Source of the DNA: Azospirillum sp. TSO35-2
GTDB taxonomy: Bacteria; Pseudomonadota; Alphaproteobacteria; Azospirillales; Azospirillaceae
DNA length: 64,000 bases
Reading direction: 5' to 3'
NCBI RefSeq assembly: GCF_003116095.1
Contig: NZ_LGRA01000013.1
Span: 418,545 to 482,544, forward strand
Below are positions 56,553-64,000 of the stretch, piece after piece (the stretch's first letter is position 1; the number at the start of each line of letters is the position of its first letter). The notes under the pieces are model-generated. The model saw only the letters and a list, made by a program, of their open reading frames with translations, searched no databases and was not told the DNA's origin. A program made the position numbers and the translations under genes.

Positions 56553-58202
56553 ATGCCGAAGATGATGCTGCACCAGGCCGAGGCGCGGGCCGCGCTGGCG
56601 CGCGGGGTTGGGAAGCTGGCGCTGGCGGTGCGCGGCACCTTGGGGCCGAAGGGCACCAACGCGATCATCGACCGCCCGATCGGCACGCCGATGATCTCGC
56701 GCGACGGCGTCAGCATCGCCGCGGAGATCGAGCTGCCCTGCCGCTTCGAGAATATGGGCGCGCAGGTGGTGCGCGAGGTGTCGAAGCAGACCAACGACGT
56801 CGCCGGCGACGGCACCACCACCGCCACCGTGCTGGCCGACGCGCTGATCCAGGACGGCGTCGCCGTGCTGGCCAATGGTTATGGCTCGGTCGAGCTGATC
56901 GCGGGGATGGAGCGCGCCTGCGGCTTCGTCATCGACCAGCTCCGCCAGATGGCCCGGCCGCTGGACGGCGATGCCCGGCTGGAACAGGTGGCGACCGTCG
57001 CCGCGACCGACCCGGCGCTCGGCCGGCTGGTGGCGGATGCCCTTGGCCGGGTCGGTGCCGAGGGGGTGATCGACATCGAATACGGCCAGCCGGGCGCGGT
57101 GACGGCGTTGCATGTGCTGGAGGGCATGGTGCTCGACCGCGGTTTCCTGTCCCACCACATGGCGACGGAGCCCAGCGGCCAGACCGCGGTGCTGGAGCGG
57201 CCGCACATCCTGCTGACCGACCACAAGATCGCCGATCCGGAACCGGTCCTGCGCCTGATCGACCGCATCGCCGACAAGCGCCCGCTGCTGATCGTCGCCG
57301 ACAGCGTTGCGCCGGAGGTGGTGGCGGCGCTGATGGCGCTGCGCCGCGACGGCCGCGCCACCGTGGTGGCGATCAACCCGCCGGAGTTCGGCCACTGGCG
57401 TCAGGCGACGATGGAGGACATCGCCATCCTGACCGGCGGGCGGGTGGTCGCCCGCGACCTGGGCGGCCGGCTCGACGCGGTGACGGCGGAGGATCTGGGG
57501 AGCGCCGACCGTGTCGAGGTCTCCGCCGCCCGCACCGCCATTCTGCGCGGCCATGGCCGTGCCGACGCGCTGGCGGCCCGCCGCGCCCTGGTCCAGCGCC
57601 AATGGGAGGAGGCGCCGCCCAACATCGAGCGGGACAAGCTGTCCCAGCGGCTGGCCAAGCTGACGCACGGCACCGCCCTGATCGAGGTCGGCGGCGCCAC
57701 CCCGGTGGAGCAGAAACGCACCGCGCAGCTTCTGGAGGACTCGCTCGCCGCCGCCCGCGCCGCGCTGGCCGAGGGGGTGGTGCCCGGCGGCGGCACCGCG
57801 CTGGCCCGCGTCGCCCCGCTGCTCGACCGGCTGGCCGAGGATGTCGGGGAGGGCGAGCGCGCCGCCCTGGTGGAGGGGGTGCGGCTGGTGCAGCGGGCGA
57901 TGCTGCAACCGCTGATCTGCATCGCCGCAAACGGTGGCCTGGATGGCGCCGCCGTCGCCGCCCGCGTCGCCGGGCTTCCCGACGGCGCCGGCTTCGATGC
58001 CCGGACCGGCCGGTTCGGCGACCTGTTCGCCGCCGGCATCATCGACCCGGTCAAGGTCACCACGCTCGCCCTGCTGAACGCGGTGTCGGTCGCCAAGCTG
58101 GTCCTGACCACCCACACCCTGATCGCCGACATCCCCGACGACGTCGATCCCACCGCCGGCCCGGCCCGCGGCGGCGGCATGGAGCGCTATGGGCGTGCCT
58201 GA
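56553..58202 (+). CDS. GroEL-like chaperonin dedicated to the diiron monooxygenase
   Basis: 549 residues, group I chaperonin fold: KGTNAIIDRPIGTPMISRDGVSIAAEIEL, ATP site NDVAGDGTTTATVLADAL, and VPGGGTALARV in the second equatorial half. It differs from housekeeping GroEL: no groES upstream, a shorter C-terminus (ends GGGMERYGRA rather than GGM repeats), and many changed apical residues. MimG-type chaperonins are required for productive folding of the MimA hydroxylase in mycobacteria. ATG 56553, GGAGG 10 nt upstream. Confidence 0.88.
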   Translation: MPKMMLHQAEARAALARGVGKLALAVRGTLGPKGTNAIIDRPIGTPMISRDGVSIAAEIELPCRFENMGAQVVREVSKQTNDVAGDGTTTATVLADALIQDGVAVLANGYGSVELIAGMERACGFVIDQLRQMARPLDGDARLEQVATVAATDPALGRLVADALGRVGAEGVIDIEYGQPGAVTALHVLEGMVLDRGFLSHHMATEPSGQTAVLERPHILLTDHKIADPEPVLRLIDRIADKRPLLIVADSVAPEVVAALMALRRDGRATVVAINPPEFGHWRQATMEDIAILTGGRVVARDLGGRLDAVTAEDLGSADRVEVSAARTAILRGHGRADALAARRALVQRQWEEAPPNIERDKLSQRLAKLTHGTALIEVGGATPVEQKRTAQLLEDSLAAARAALAEGVVPGGGTALARVAPLLDRLAEDVGEGERAALVEGVRLVQRAMLQPLICIAANGGLDGAAVAARVAGLPDGAGFDARTGRFGDLFAAGIIDPVKVTTLALLNAVSVAKLVLTTHTLIADIPDDVDPTAGPARGGGMERYGRA

Positions 58203-58611
58203 TCCCAAAAGCAACCGCATACGGGAACTGCCTTCCTTGATGAGGGTTTCCGTCATCCCCGCGAAGGCGGGGATCCAGTGTTTCCCAAGCGAAACCAATG
58301 GGTAAGCCTGGATCCCCGCCTTCGCGGGGATGACGGGTTTCCTTGGAAGGGAACATGATCGTCATATGCGACTGCCCTGAGTTGACCCCCCGTCGCCGTT
58401 GGCGGGCACCTCCCCCTTTGGAGAAAGGAGCAAGGAAAAAGGCCATAGAGTATTCCGCTACTACCGCTCCCGCTTCGGTTCGGCTTATGGTTTCTTATAC
58501 GAACAATTCCGGATGCGGAGGACTTCGGGGCGAACCTCCGCATCCGGACCCAAGAACAATCGGCGCACGAGACGGACACCGCGAAAGACGCCGGGAAGCA
58601 GGGAGGGGAAT
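58203..58611. other. Intergenic region upstream of the sigma-54 activator
   Basis: 409 bp holding the REP-like repeat and then about 270 bp with no gene. A promoter for the activator gene is expected in 58340-58600; GC falls around 58430-58510, but I see no clear hexamers or -24/-12 element. Confidence 0.5.
58250..58336. repeat. Large REP/BIME-like inverted repeat
   Basis: A 29-bp arm at 58250-58278 is perfectly inverted at 58308-58336, loop 29 nt. Each arm contains its own palindrome ATCCCCGC-gaag-GCGGGGAT. Sequences of this type (with GGATCCCCGC..GCGGGGATGACG) are dispersed in many proteobacterial genomes, usually between genes. It sits between the chaperonin and the sigma-54 activator and could also end transcription. 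Confidence 0.8.
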
Positions 58612-60753
58612 GTGTTGGCCAACGACAAGATCGGCATCGGCCGTCTGGCCGTCGCCTCGTCCGGTCCGGCGTTCCATGCGCTGGTGGACGGCGAAACGGC
58701 GACGATGAAGGCGTGGGAGGATTTCGTGTCCGGGTCGCGGCGGGAGAATTTGCCGGTCCGCGATGTGGTGGTGCGGTCCTGGGCCCGCTGCCAGAGCTTT
58801 CTGGTCGACGCGCGGGCGGACGCCGCGCCGGTGATCGCGGCCGACCACATCGAGGCGCTGCGCCGCGACAACCGCGACCTGCTCCAGGCGGCGGCCACGA
58901 CGCTGGCGGAGGCGGCCGACCTGCTGGCCGGCACCCGGACGGTGATGCTGATCACCGACGCCAACGGCGTGGTGCTGGAGGCCGCCGGCGACCGCGCGAC
59001 GCTGAGCGCGGCCCGCGACATCAGCCTGGCCTGCGGCGGCCATTGGAGCGAGAATTGCGCCGGCACCAACGGCATCGGCACGGCGCTGGCGTCCAAACAG
59101 CCGGTGCTGGTCCAGGCGGCGGAGCATTACTGCGCCGGCATCAAGGGATGGAGCTGCGCCGGGGCGCCGATCCACGATCCGGTCGACGGGTCGGTCGTCG
59201 GGCTGCTCGACATCTCCGGGTTGAAACAGGGCTTCAGCGGGCAGGCGCTGGCGCTGGCGGTGGTCGCCGCCCGGCAGGTCGAATGGAACCTCGCCCGCCA
59301 GACCGAGGCCGAGCATGTGCGCCTGCTGGAAGCCTGCCTGGAGGACAGCCAGAAATACGCCGGCGAGGGGCTGATTGCGCTGGATGCCCGCGGGCGCCTG
59401 CTCTACGCCAGCCGCAAGGCGGCGCATCTGTTGCGGGCCAGCCTCGGGTCCGACCTGCCGCAACTGAGCCGGGGGGCGCGGCTGCCCATCGTTGGCGCCA
59501 CGGACCCGGCGGGCGATGCGGCCATCGTTGGCGGCGGCCGGCTGCCGGTGCCGGCCGACTGGGTCCGCCCGCTGATGCTGGACGGGGAGCGGCGGGGGAC
59601 GCTGCTGGTCATTCCCGGCGCCGTCTCGGCCCGCCCGGCGGCCGGGCGCCGGACGGTGCCCGCGGTGCTCGACGAGTCCGACCAGGCGCGCTCGCGCTTC
59701 GCCGACATCGTCGGGGCCAGCGACAGCCTGCGCGCGGTGATCGGGCAGGGCGAACGTCTGGCGCCGCTGCCGGTCCCCATCCTGATCGAGGGTGAGACCG
59801 GGGTGGGCAAGGAGCTGTTCGCCCGCGCCATCCACGGCCACAGCGCGGCGGCCGGCGGCCCCTTCGTGCCGTTCAACTGCGGCGCCGTCTCGCGCGAGAT
59901 GCTGGGCAGCGAACTGTTCGGCTATGTGCGCGGCGCCTTCACCGGTGCGGCGACCGAGGGGCGGATCGGCCGTTTCGAACTGGCGGACGGCGGCACGCTG
60001 TGCCTGGACGAGATCGGCGAGCTGCCGCTCGACCTCCAGCCCTATCTGCTGCGGGTGCTGGAGGAGGGGGTACTGTACCGCATCGGCGACAACACGCCGC
60101 GCCGGGTGTCGGTGCGGCTGCTCGCCATGACCAACCGCAATCTGCGGCAGGAGGTCGCCGCCGGCCGCTTCCGCCGCGACCTCTACCACCGCCTCGCCGT
60201 GACCGCGCTGCGGGTGCCGCCGCTGCGGGAGCGGCAGGGCGACGTGCCGCGCCTGATCGCCCATTTCAACGGCCTGCTGGCCGAGCGGCATGGGCGCGGT
60301 CCGGTCCGCTTCACCGCCGCGGCGCTCGACCGCCTGCATCGCTACGACTGGCCGGGCAACGTGCGGGAGCTGAGAAACCTGGTCGAGCGCGCGGTCCTGC
60401 TGTCGACCGGCGGCCTCGTCGATGTCGACGATCTTCCGGAAGAGCTGAGTCCGTCCTGCGGCCGTGGGGACAGCGACGGCTGGTCTTTGCAGGGACCGGC
60501 GATGCCGCTCGCCACTCAGCCGAGCATGGCGTCGCCCATTTCCCCGCCGATGTCGCTGACCGTCACCGAGCAGCGGACGATCGAGGACGTCATCATGGCA
60601 ACCGGCGGCAACCTGTCGGACGCCGCGGCGGTGCTCGGCATCTCGCGCAGCACGCTGTACCGGAAGATGAGCCTGCACGGCATCCGGCGCACCGCGGCCG
60701 GCAAGGCGCGGCCCGATCAGGGCACGGTCGGCTGCGGGTTCGGTCAGGCCTGA
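58612..60753 (+). CDS. Sigma-54-dependent activator (AcoR/MimR-like)
   Basis: 713 residues. The N-terminal GAF-type sensing region (about 60-300; [18 protein letters not shown] is the AcoR-family hallmark), a linker, an AAA+ domain (about 365-600) with Walker A GETGVGKE, the sigma-54 contact loop GAFTGA and [17 protein letters not shown], and a C-terminal Fis-type HTH ([19 protein letters not shown]). It should activate the two sigma-54 promoters at 51644 and 51836 when the substrate is present. Start is GTG 58612 (or TTG 58615), since GGGAGGGGA lies just upstream. Confidence 0.9.
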   Translation: MLANDKIGIGRLAVASSGPAFHALVDGETATMKAWEDFVSGSRRENLPVRDVVVRSWARCQSFLVDARADAAPVIAADHIEALRRDNRDLLQAAATTLAEAADLLAGTRTVMLITDANGVVLEAAGDRATLSAARDISLACGGHWSENCAGTNGIGTALASKQPVLVQAAEHYCAGIKGWSCAGAPIHDPVDGSVVGLLDISGLKQGFSGQALALAVVAARQVEWNLARQTEAEHVRLLEACLEDSQKYAGEGLIALDARGRLLYASRKAAHLLRASLGSDLPQLSRGARLPIVGATDPAGDAAIVGGGRLPVPADWVRPLMLDGERRGTLLVIPGAVSARPAAGRRTVPAVLDESDQARSRFADIVGASDSLRAVIGQGERLAPLPVPILIEGETGVGKELFARAIHGHSAAAGGPFVPFNCGAVSREMLGSELFGYVRGAFTGAATEGRIGRFELADGGTLCLDEIGELPLDLQPYLLRVLEEGVLYRIGDNTPRRVSVRLLAMTNRNLRQEVAAGRFRRDLYHRLAVTALRVPPLRERQGDVPRLIAHFNGLLAERHGRGPVRFTAAALDRLHRYDWPGNVRELRNLVERAVLLSTGGLVDVDDLPEELSPSCGRGDSDGWSLQGPAMPLATQPSMASPISPPMSLTVTEQRTIEDVIMATGGNLSDAAAVLGISRSTLYRKMSLHGIRRTAAGKARPDQGTVGCGFGQA

Positions 60754-60805
60754 CACCGGCCAGGGCATCGCATAACGGGACCATGGTTCCGAGGGAGGCT
60801 GCGGC

Positions 60806-61180
60806 ATGTGCCAGATCGTCGTCAACACCGACCCGATCCTGTACGAGGCGCGGTCCCGTTCGGTGCGCATCCACGGCATGGTCACCAGCATCCGGCTGGA
60901 AAACCTGTTCTGGAACGTCCTGGCCGACATCGCGGCGGAACAGGGCACCACCACCAACCGGCTGATCGTCACGCTGCACGACGAGGTGGTGGAGGTCCAT
61001 GGCGCCGTGCAGAATCTGGCCTCCTTCCTGCGCGTCAGTTGCGTGCGCTATCTGACCATGGCGGCGGGGGAAGCGTCGGTGTCCGCGTCGCACGGGACGG
61101 CGCCCGCCGCCCCCTCCACCGACGACGGCGCGTCCGTCGTCGCCTTATGGCGGGACCGTCCTCCCCCCGATCGGGTGTGA
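60806..61180 (+). CDS. Ribbon-helix-helix domain protein
   Basis: 124 residues. Residues about 18-75 match the RHH_4 family of small alphaproteobacterial DNA-binding proteins (RSRSVRIHGMVTSIRLENLFWNVLADIAAEQGTTTNRLI). The C-terminal 35 residues are Ala/Ser/Pro-rich. It starts 52 bp after the sigma-54 activator with GAGGGAGG before the ATG. Its targets are unknown; autoregulation or control of the adjacent pao genes is possible. Confidence 0.8.
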   Translation: MCQIVVNTDPILYEARSRSVRIHGMVTSIRLENLFWNVLADIAAEQGTTTNRLIVTLHDEVVEVHGAVQNLASFLRVSCVRYLTMAAGEASVSASHGTAPAAPSTDDGASVVALWRDRPPPDRV

Positions 61181-61554
61181 GGGGCGGCCGGCGCGGTCCA
61201 GTTCCGGCCGTCCGTCCGCCGGATGCACCGTGCCGAATGCCGGCCTGCGCTGTTGTCGTTTCGCCGGCACCATCCGCACCGATGCGCCGTATGGCGGCTG
61301 ATCGGCCGAACCGGTCCGATCATCGCGCGGAATCTCCCATAACCGCCGGAAGGCCCCATTCGTTTCATGAGCTGGACGAATAGGCCCTATCGACGGCGGA
61401 CCGCTAATCACCGGCCGCGGGCGACCCAGCTGTTTGACCAGCGGTTCCGGAACCCGTCGGTGGAAACGGGCACCGCGACGCTGTCCGTGGTCCGCCCCGG
61501 CCAACGGGGCCGAACCGACCGACACCGCTTCAACGAACAGGATGGAAGCACGCG
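61181..61554. other. Intergenic region upstream of paoA
   Basis: 374 bp with no gene. An imperfect dyad, GGCCCCATTCG (61352-61362) and CGAATAGGCCC (61377-61387), 9/11 matched, lies about 170 bp before the paoA ATG and is a candidate operator. No promoter hexamers were convincing. Confidence 0.5.
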
Positions 61555-62211
61555 ATGGATCCTCTCGCCGACCTCGACATGACGCGGCGCGGCCTGCTGA
61601 TGGGAACGGCGGCCACGGTCGCGTTGACGGTGGGAAGCTTGCCGATGCCCGCCCGGGCGGCGACCGGTGAACCCGCCCCGCAACCGGTCGCGTCGCCGGT
61701 CACGGCGACGGTGTCCTTCACCGTGAACGGCACGGCCCACGATCTGGCGCTCGACACGCGGACCACGCTGCTCGACGCGTTGCGCGAGCACCTGCACCTC
61801 ACCGGTCCGAAGAAGGGCTGCGACCACGGCCAGTGTGGCGCCTGCACGGTGATCGTCGACGGCCGGCGGATCAATTCCTGCCTGTCGCTGGCGGTGATGC
61901 ACCAGGGCGACCGCATCACCACCATCGAGGGGCTGGGCACGCCGGACAAGCTGCACCCGATGCAGGCGGCCTTCGTCAAGCATGACGGCTACCAGTGCGG
62001 CTACTGCACGCCGGGCCAGATTTGTTCCGCCGTCGCCGTGCTGAAGGAGATCGAGGACGGCATCCCCAGCCATGCGACCGCCGACCTGACGGCACGGCCG
62101 CGGCTGACCGCCGACGAGCTGCGCGAGCGCATGAGCGGCAACATCTGCCGCTGCGGCGCCTATTCCAACATCGTCGATGCGATCACCGAGGTCGCCGGGA
62201 GGGAAGCATGA
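61555..62211 (+). CDS. paoA: Periplasmic aldehyde oxidoreductase iron-sulfur subunit (PaoA-like)
   Basis: 218 residues. Tat signal with RRGLLMG near residue 11 (cleavage near 36), then two [2Fe-2S] clusters: [11 protein letters not shown]...C and CGYC...CRCG. PaoABC oxidises aromatic and aliphatic aldehydes in the periplasm. The only subunit with an export signal, it carries the folded complex out. Coupled to paoB by an ATGA overlap. Confidence 0.9.
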   Translation: MDPLADLDMTRRGLLMGTAATVALTVGSLPMPARAATGEPAPQPVASPVTATVSFTVNGTAHDLALDTRTTLLDALREHLHLTGPKKGCDHGQCGACTVIVDGRRINSCLSLAVMHQGDRITTIEGLGTPDKLHPMQAAFVKHDGYQCGYCTPGQICSAVAVLKEIEDGIPSHATADLTARPRLTADELRERMSGNICRCGAYSNIVDAITEVAGREA

Positions 62212-63158
62212 GGCCCTTCAGCTATGAGCGCGCCCGGACGCCCGCCGACGCCGCGGCCGCGGCGGCGCGGACGCCGGGCGCCAAGTTCATCGCCGGCGGC
62301 ACCAACCTGCTCGACCTGATGAAGCTGGAGATCGAGACGCCGCCGCACCTGATCGACGTCAACGGCCTGTCGCTCGACACCGTCGCGCCGACGCCCGATG
62401 GCGGCCTGCGCATCGGCGCGCTGGTGCGCAACACCGACCTCGCCGCCGATGACCGGGTGCGGCGCGACTATGGGCTGCTGTCGCGCGCGCTGCTGGCCGG
62501 CGCCTCGGGCCAGCTCCGCAACAAGGCGACGACCGCCGGCAACCTGCTCCAGCGCACCCGCTGCCCCTATTTCTACGACACGGCGCAGCCCTGCAACAAA
62601 CGCCAGCCGGGCAGCGGTTGCGCCGCCATCGGCGGCTTCAGCCGCCAGCTCGCGGTGATCGGCGGCAGCGAGGCGTGCATCGCCACCCATCCCAGCGACA
62701 TGGCGGTGGCGATGCGGGCGCTGGACGCCACGGTGGAGACGGTCCGGCCCGACGGCGCCACCCGCGGCATCCCGATCGCCGAGTTCCACCGGCTTCCCGG
62801 CGACACGCCGCACATCGAGACGGCGCTGGAGCCGGGCGAGCTGATCACCGCGGTGACCCTGCCGAAGCCGCTCGGCGGCCGGCACATCTACCGCAAGGTC
62901 CGCGACCGCGCGTCCTACGCCTTCGCCCTGGTCGCCGTCGGCGCCATCCTGCAGCCCGATGGCAGCGGCCGGGTGGCGCTGGGCGGGGTGGCGCACAAGC
63001 CGTGGCGGGTCGAGGCGGCCGAGGCCGAGCTGCCCCGTGGGGCGAAGGCCGCCGCCGCGGCGCTGCTCGCCGGCGCCAAGCCGACGCCCGAGAACGCCTT
63101 CAAGCTGCCGCTGGTCGAGCGCACGCTCGCCGCCGTGCTGGCCCAAGCGAAAGGCTGA
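62208..63158 (+). CDS. paoB: Aldehyde oxidoreductase FAD subunit (PaoB-like)
   Basis: 316 residues. FAD loops [13 protein letters not shown] near residue 28 and [22 protein letters not shown] near 100. The latter segment is followed by [10 protein letters not shown], the cysteine cluster that binds an extra [4Fe-4S] in PaoB proteins. Start ATG 62208 overlaps the paoA stop and has GGGAGGGAA upstream. Confidence 0.9.
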   Translation: MRPFSYERARTPADAAAAAARTPGAKFIAGGTNLLDLMKLEIETPPHLIDVNGLSLDTVAPTPDGGLRIGALVRNTDLAADDRVRRDYGLLSRALLAGASGQLRNKATTAGNLLQRTRCPYFYDTAQPCNKRQPGSGCAAIGGFSRQLAVIGGSEACIATHPSDMAVAMRALDATVETVRPDGATRGIPIAEFHRLPGDTPHIETALEPGELITAVTLPKPLGGRHIYRKVRDRASYAFALVAVGAILQPDGSGRVALGGVAHKPWRVEAAEAELPRGAKAAAAALLAGAKPTPENAFKLPLVERTLAAVLAQAKG

Positions 63159-63161
63159 GCC

Positions 63162-64000
63162 ATGAAGTTCGACACCCCCGCGACCACCAACCCGATCGAC
63201 CAGCTCAAGGTGGTCGGCGTATCGACCAGCCGCATCGACGGGCCGCTGAAGACCACCGGCACCGCGCCCTACGCCTACGAGCGGCATGATGTCGTGCCGA
63301 ACCAAGCCTACGGCTATGTCGTCGGCGCCGGCATCGGCAAGGGCCGCATCGCGTCCCTGTCGGTCGCGGCGGCCAAGGCGGCGCCCGGCGTGCTCGCCGT
63401 GGTCACCGCGGACAACGCCGGCAAGCTCGGCAAGGGCCGGCTCAACATCGCCAAACTGCTGGGCGGCCCGGAGATCGACCATTACCATCAGGCCGTCGCC
63501 TTGGTCGTCGCCGAGAGCTTCGAGCAGGCGCGCGCCGCGGCCCAACTGATCCGCGTCGAGTATGAGCGTGGCGAGGGCCGGTTCGATCTGGCGCAGGCCA
63601 AGGCCGCCATGGGCGACGCGGCCGACGCGAAGAAGGAGGATTCGAACGTCGGCGACTTCGCCGCCGCGTTCGCCGCGGCCCCGGTCAAGCTCGACGAGAC
63701 CTACCGCACGCCGGACCAGAGCCACGCGATGATGGAGCCGCACGCCACCGTCGCCGCCTGGGAGGGCGACCGGCTGACGGTCTGGACCTCCAACCAGATG
63801 GTCGACTGGACCACCGGCGATCTCGCCAGGACGCTGGGGATGCCGAAGGAGAAGGTCCGGCTCATCTCGCCCTTCGTCGGCGGCGGCTTCGGCGGCAAGC
63901 TGTTCCTGCGCGCCGACACGCTGCTGGCGGCGCTGGGCGCCCGCGCGGCCGGGCGGCCGGTCAAGGTGGCGCTGCAGCGGCCGCTGATGATGAACAACAC
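63162..64000 (+). CDS. paoC: Aldehyde oxidoreductase molybdenum subunit (PaoC-like), 3' truncated by the window
   Basis: 279 complete codons visible, from an ATG 3 bp after paoB. N-terminal domain MKFDTPATTNPIDQLKVVG...RIDGPLKTTGTAPYAYE is the xanthine-oxidase-family start; the Moco-contacting loop FVGGGFGGKLF is at about residue 245. The frame is open to the end of the window, so the active-site glutamate region is outside. It binds molybdopterin cytosine dinucleotide and oxidises aldehydes to acids. Confidence 0.92.
   Translation, partial: MKFDTPATTNPIDQLKVVGVSTSRIDGPLKTTGTAPYAYERHDVVPNQAYGYVVGAGIGKGRIASLSVAAAKAAPGVLAVVTADNAGKLGKGRLNIAKLLGGPEIDHYHQAVALVVAESFEQARAAAQLIRVEYERGEGRFDLAQAKAAMGDAADAKKEDSNVGDFAAAFAAAPVKLDETYRTPDQSHAMMEPHATVAAWEGDRLTVWTSNQMVDWTTGDLARTLGMPKEKVRLISPFVGGGFGGKLFLRADTLLAALGARAAGRPVKVALQRPLMMNN

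Noticed and set aside
56553..58202. Housekeeping groEL
   Set aside because: No groES, atypical C-terminus, and embedded between a diiron monooxygenase and its regulator.

Overview
This is a high-GC (about 68-70% by eye) bacterial chromosome or megaplasmid segment packed with respiratory and catabolic operons. The gene content (quinohemoprotein amine dehydrogenase, curli-type secretion genes, Mo hydroxylases, TRAP binding protein, sigma-54 circuitry) and codon bias suggest an alphaproteobacterium, most likely Azospirillum-like (Rhodospirillales). The taxonomic call is inference. No rRNA, tRNA, CRISPR array, insertion sequence or phage gene was seen.

Layout. 1-2.9 kb: end of a ferredoxin-reductase-type flavoprotein, then a DUF485/ActP acetate-permease pair. 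2.9-6.3 kb: a compact curli operon (csgF, csgG, two curlins), reverse strand. 6.6-15.4 kb: a CoxL/CoxS/CoxM-type molybdenum hydroxylase with MmsA and CoxG, opposed by an MFS transporter plus DUF1330 protein. A TetR gene lies between them, and three near-identical operator dyads tie both transcription units to it. 15.5-24.7 kb: ordinary accessory genes (LysR/quinone-oxidoreductase-like pair, hemerythrin, orphan TRAP binding protein followed by a chemoreceptor, Zn alcohol dehydrogenase/cupin, VOC protein). 24.7-29.7 kb: TetR plus an SDR / acyl-CoA dehydrogenase / APH-kinase / DUF6285 / histidine-phosphatase operon resembling 4-hydroxyacyl-CoA (lva-type) degradation modules.

29.9-43.4 kb: acyl-CoA ligase, aldehyde dehydrogenase and the whole quinohemoprotein amine dehydrogenase (qhp) system: qhpG-A-D-C-B-F-E on the reverse strand and the AraC regulator qhpR divergent. 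A 23-bp element (22/23 identical) lies both upstream of qhpG and upstream of the aldehyde dehydrogenase. It suggests that one regulator controls periplasmic amine oxidation, aldehyde oxidation and perhaps CoA activation. 43.5-48.2 kb: ATC-hydrolase-like protein, M20 amidohydrolase, ABC-F ATPase, diheme cytochrome, DUF2892 protein.

48.4-60.8 kb: a four-component soluble diiron monooxygenase (mimABCD type) with a dedicated GroEL-like chaperonin and a sigma-54 activator, divergent from a GMC dehydrogenase / small subunit / VOC / cytochrome c operon. Both operons carry recognisable -24/-12 promoters facing away from two phased dyads, so hydroxylation and subsequent alcohol oxidation are probably switched on together. 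60.8-64 kb: a ribbon-helix-helix protein and a periplasmic aldehyde oxidoreductase (paoABC) whose last gene leaves the window.

Overall the segment looks like a set of modules for oxidising small amines, ketones/alkanes, alcohols and aldehydes into the respiratory chain and CoA metabolism.
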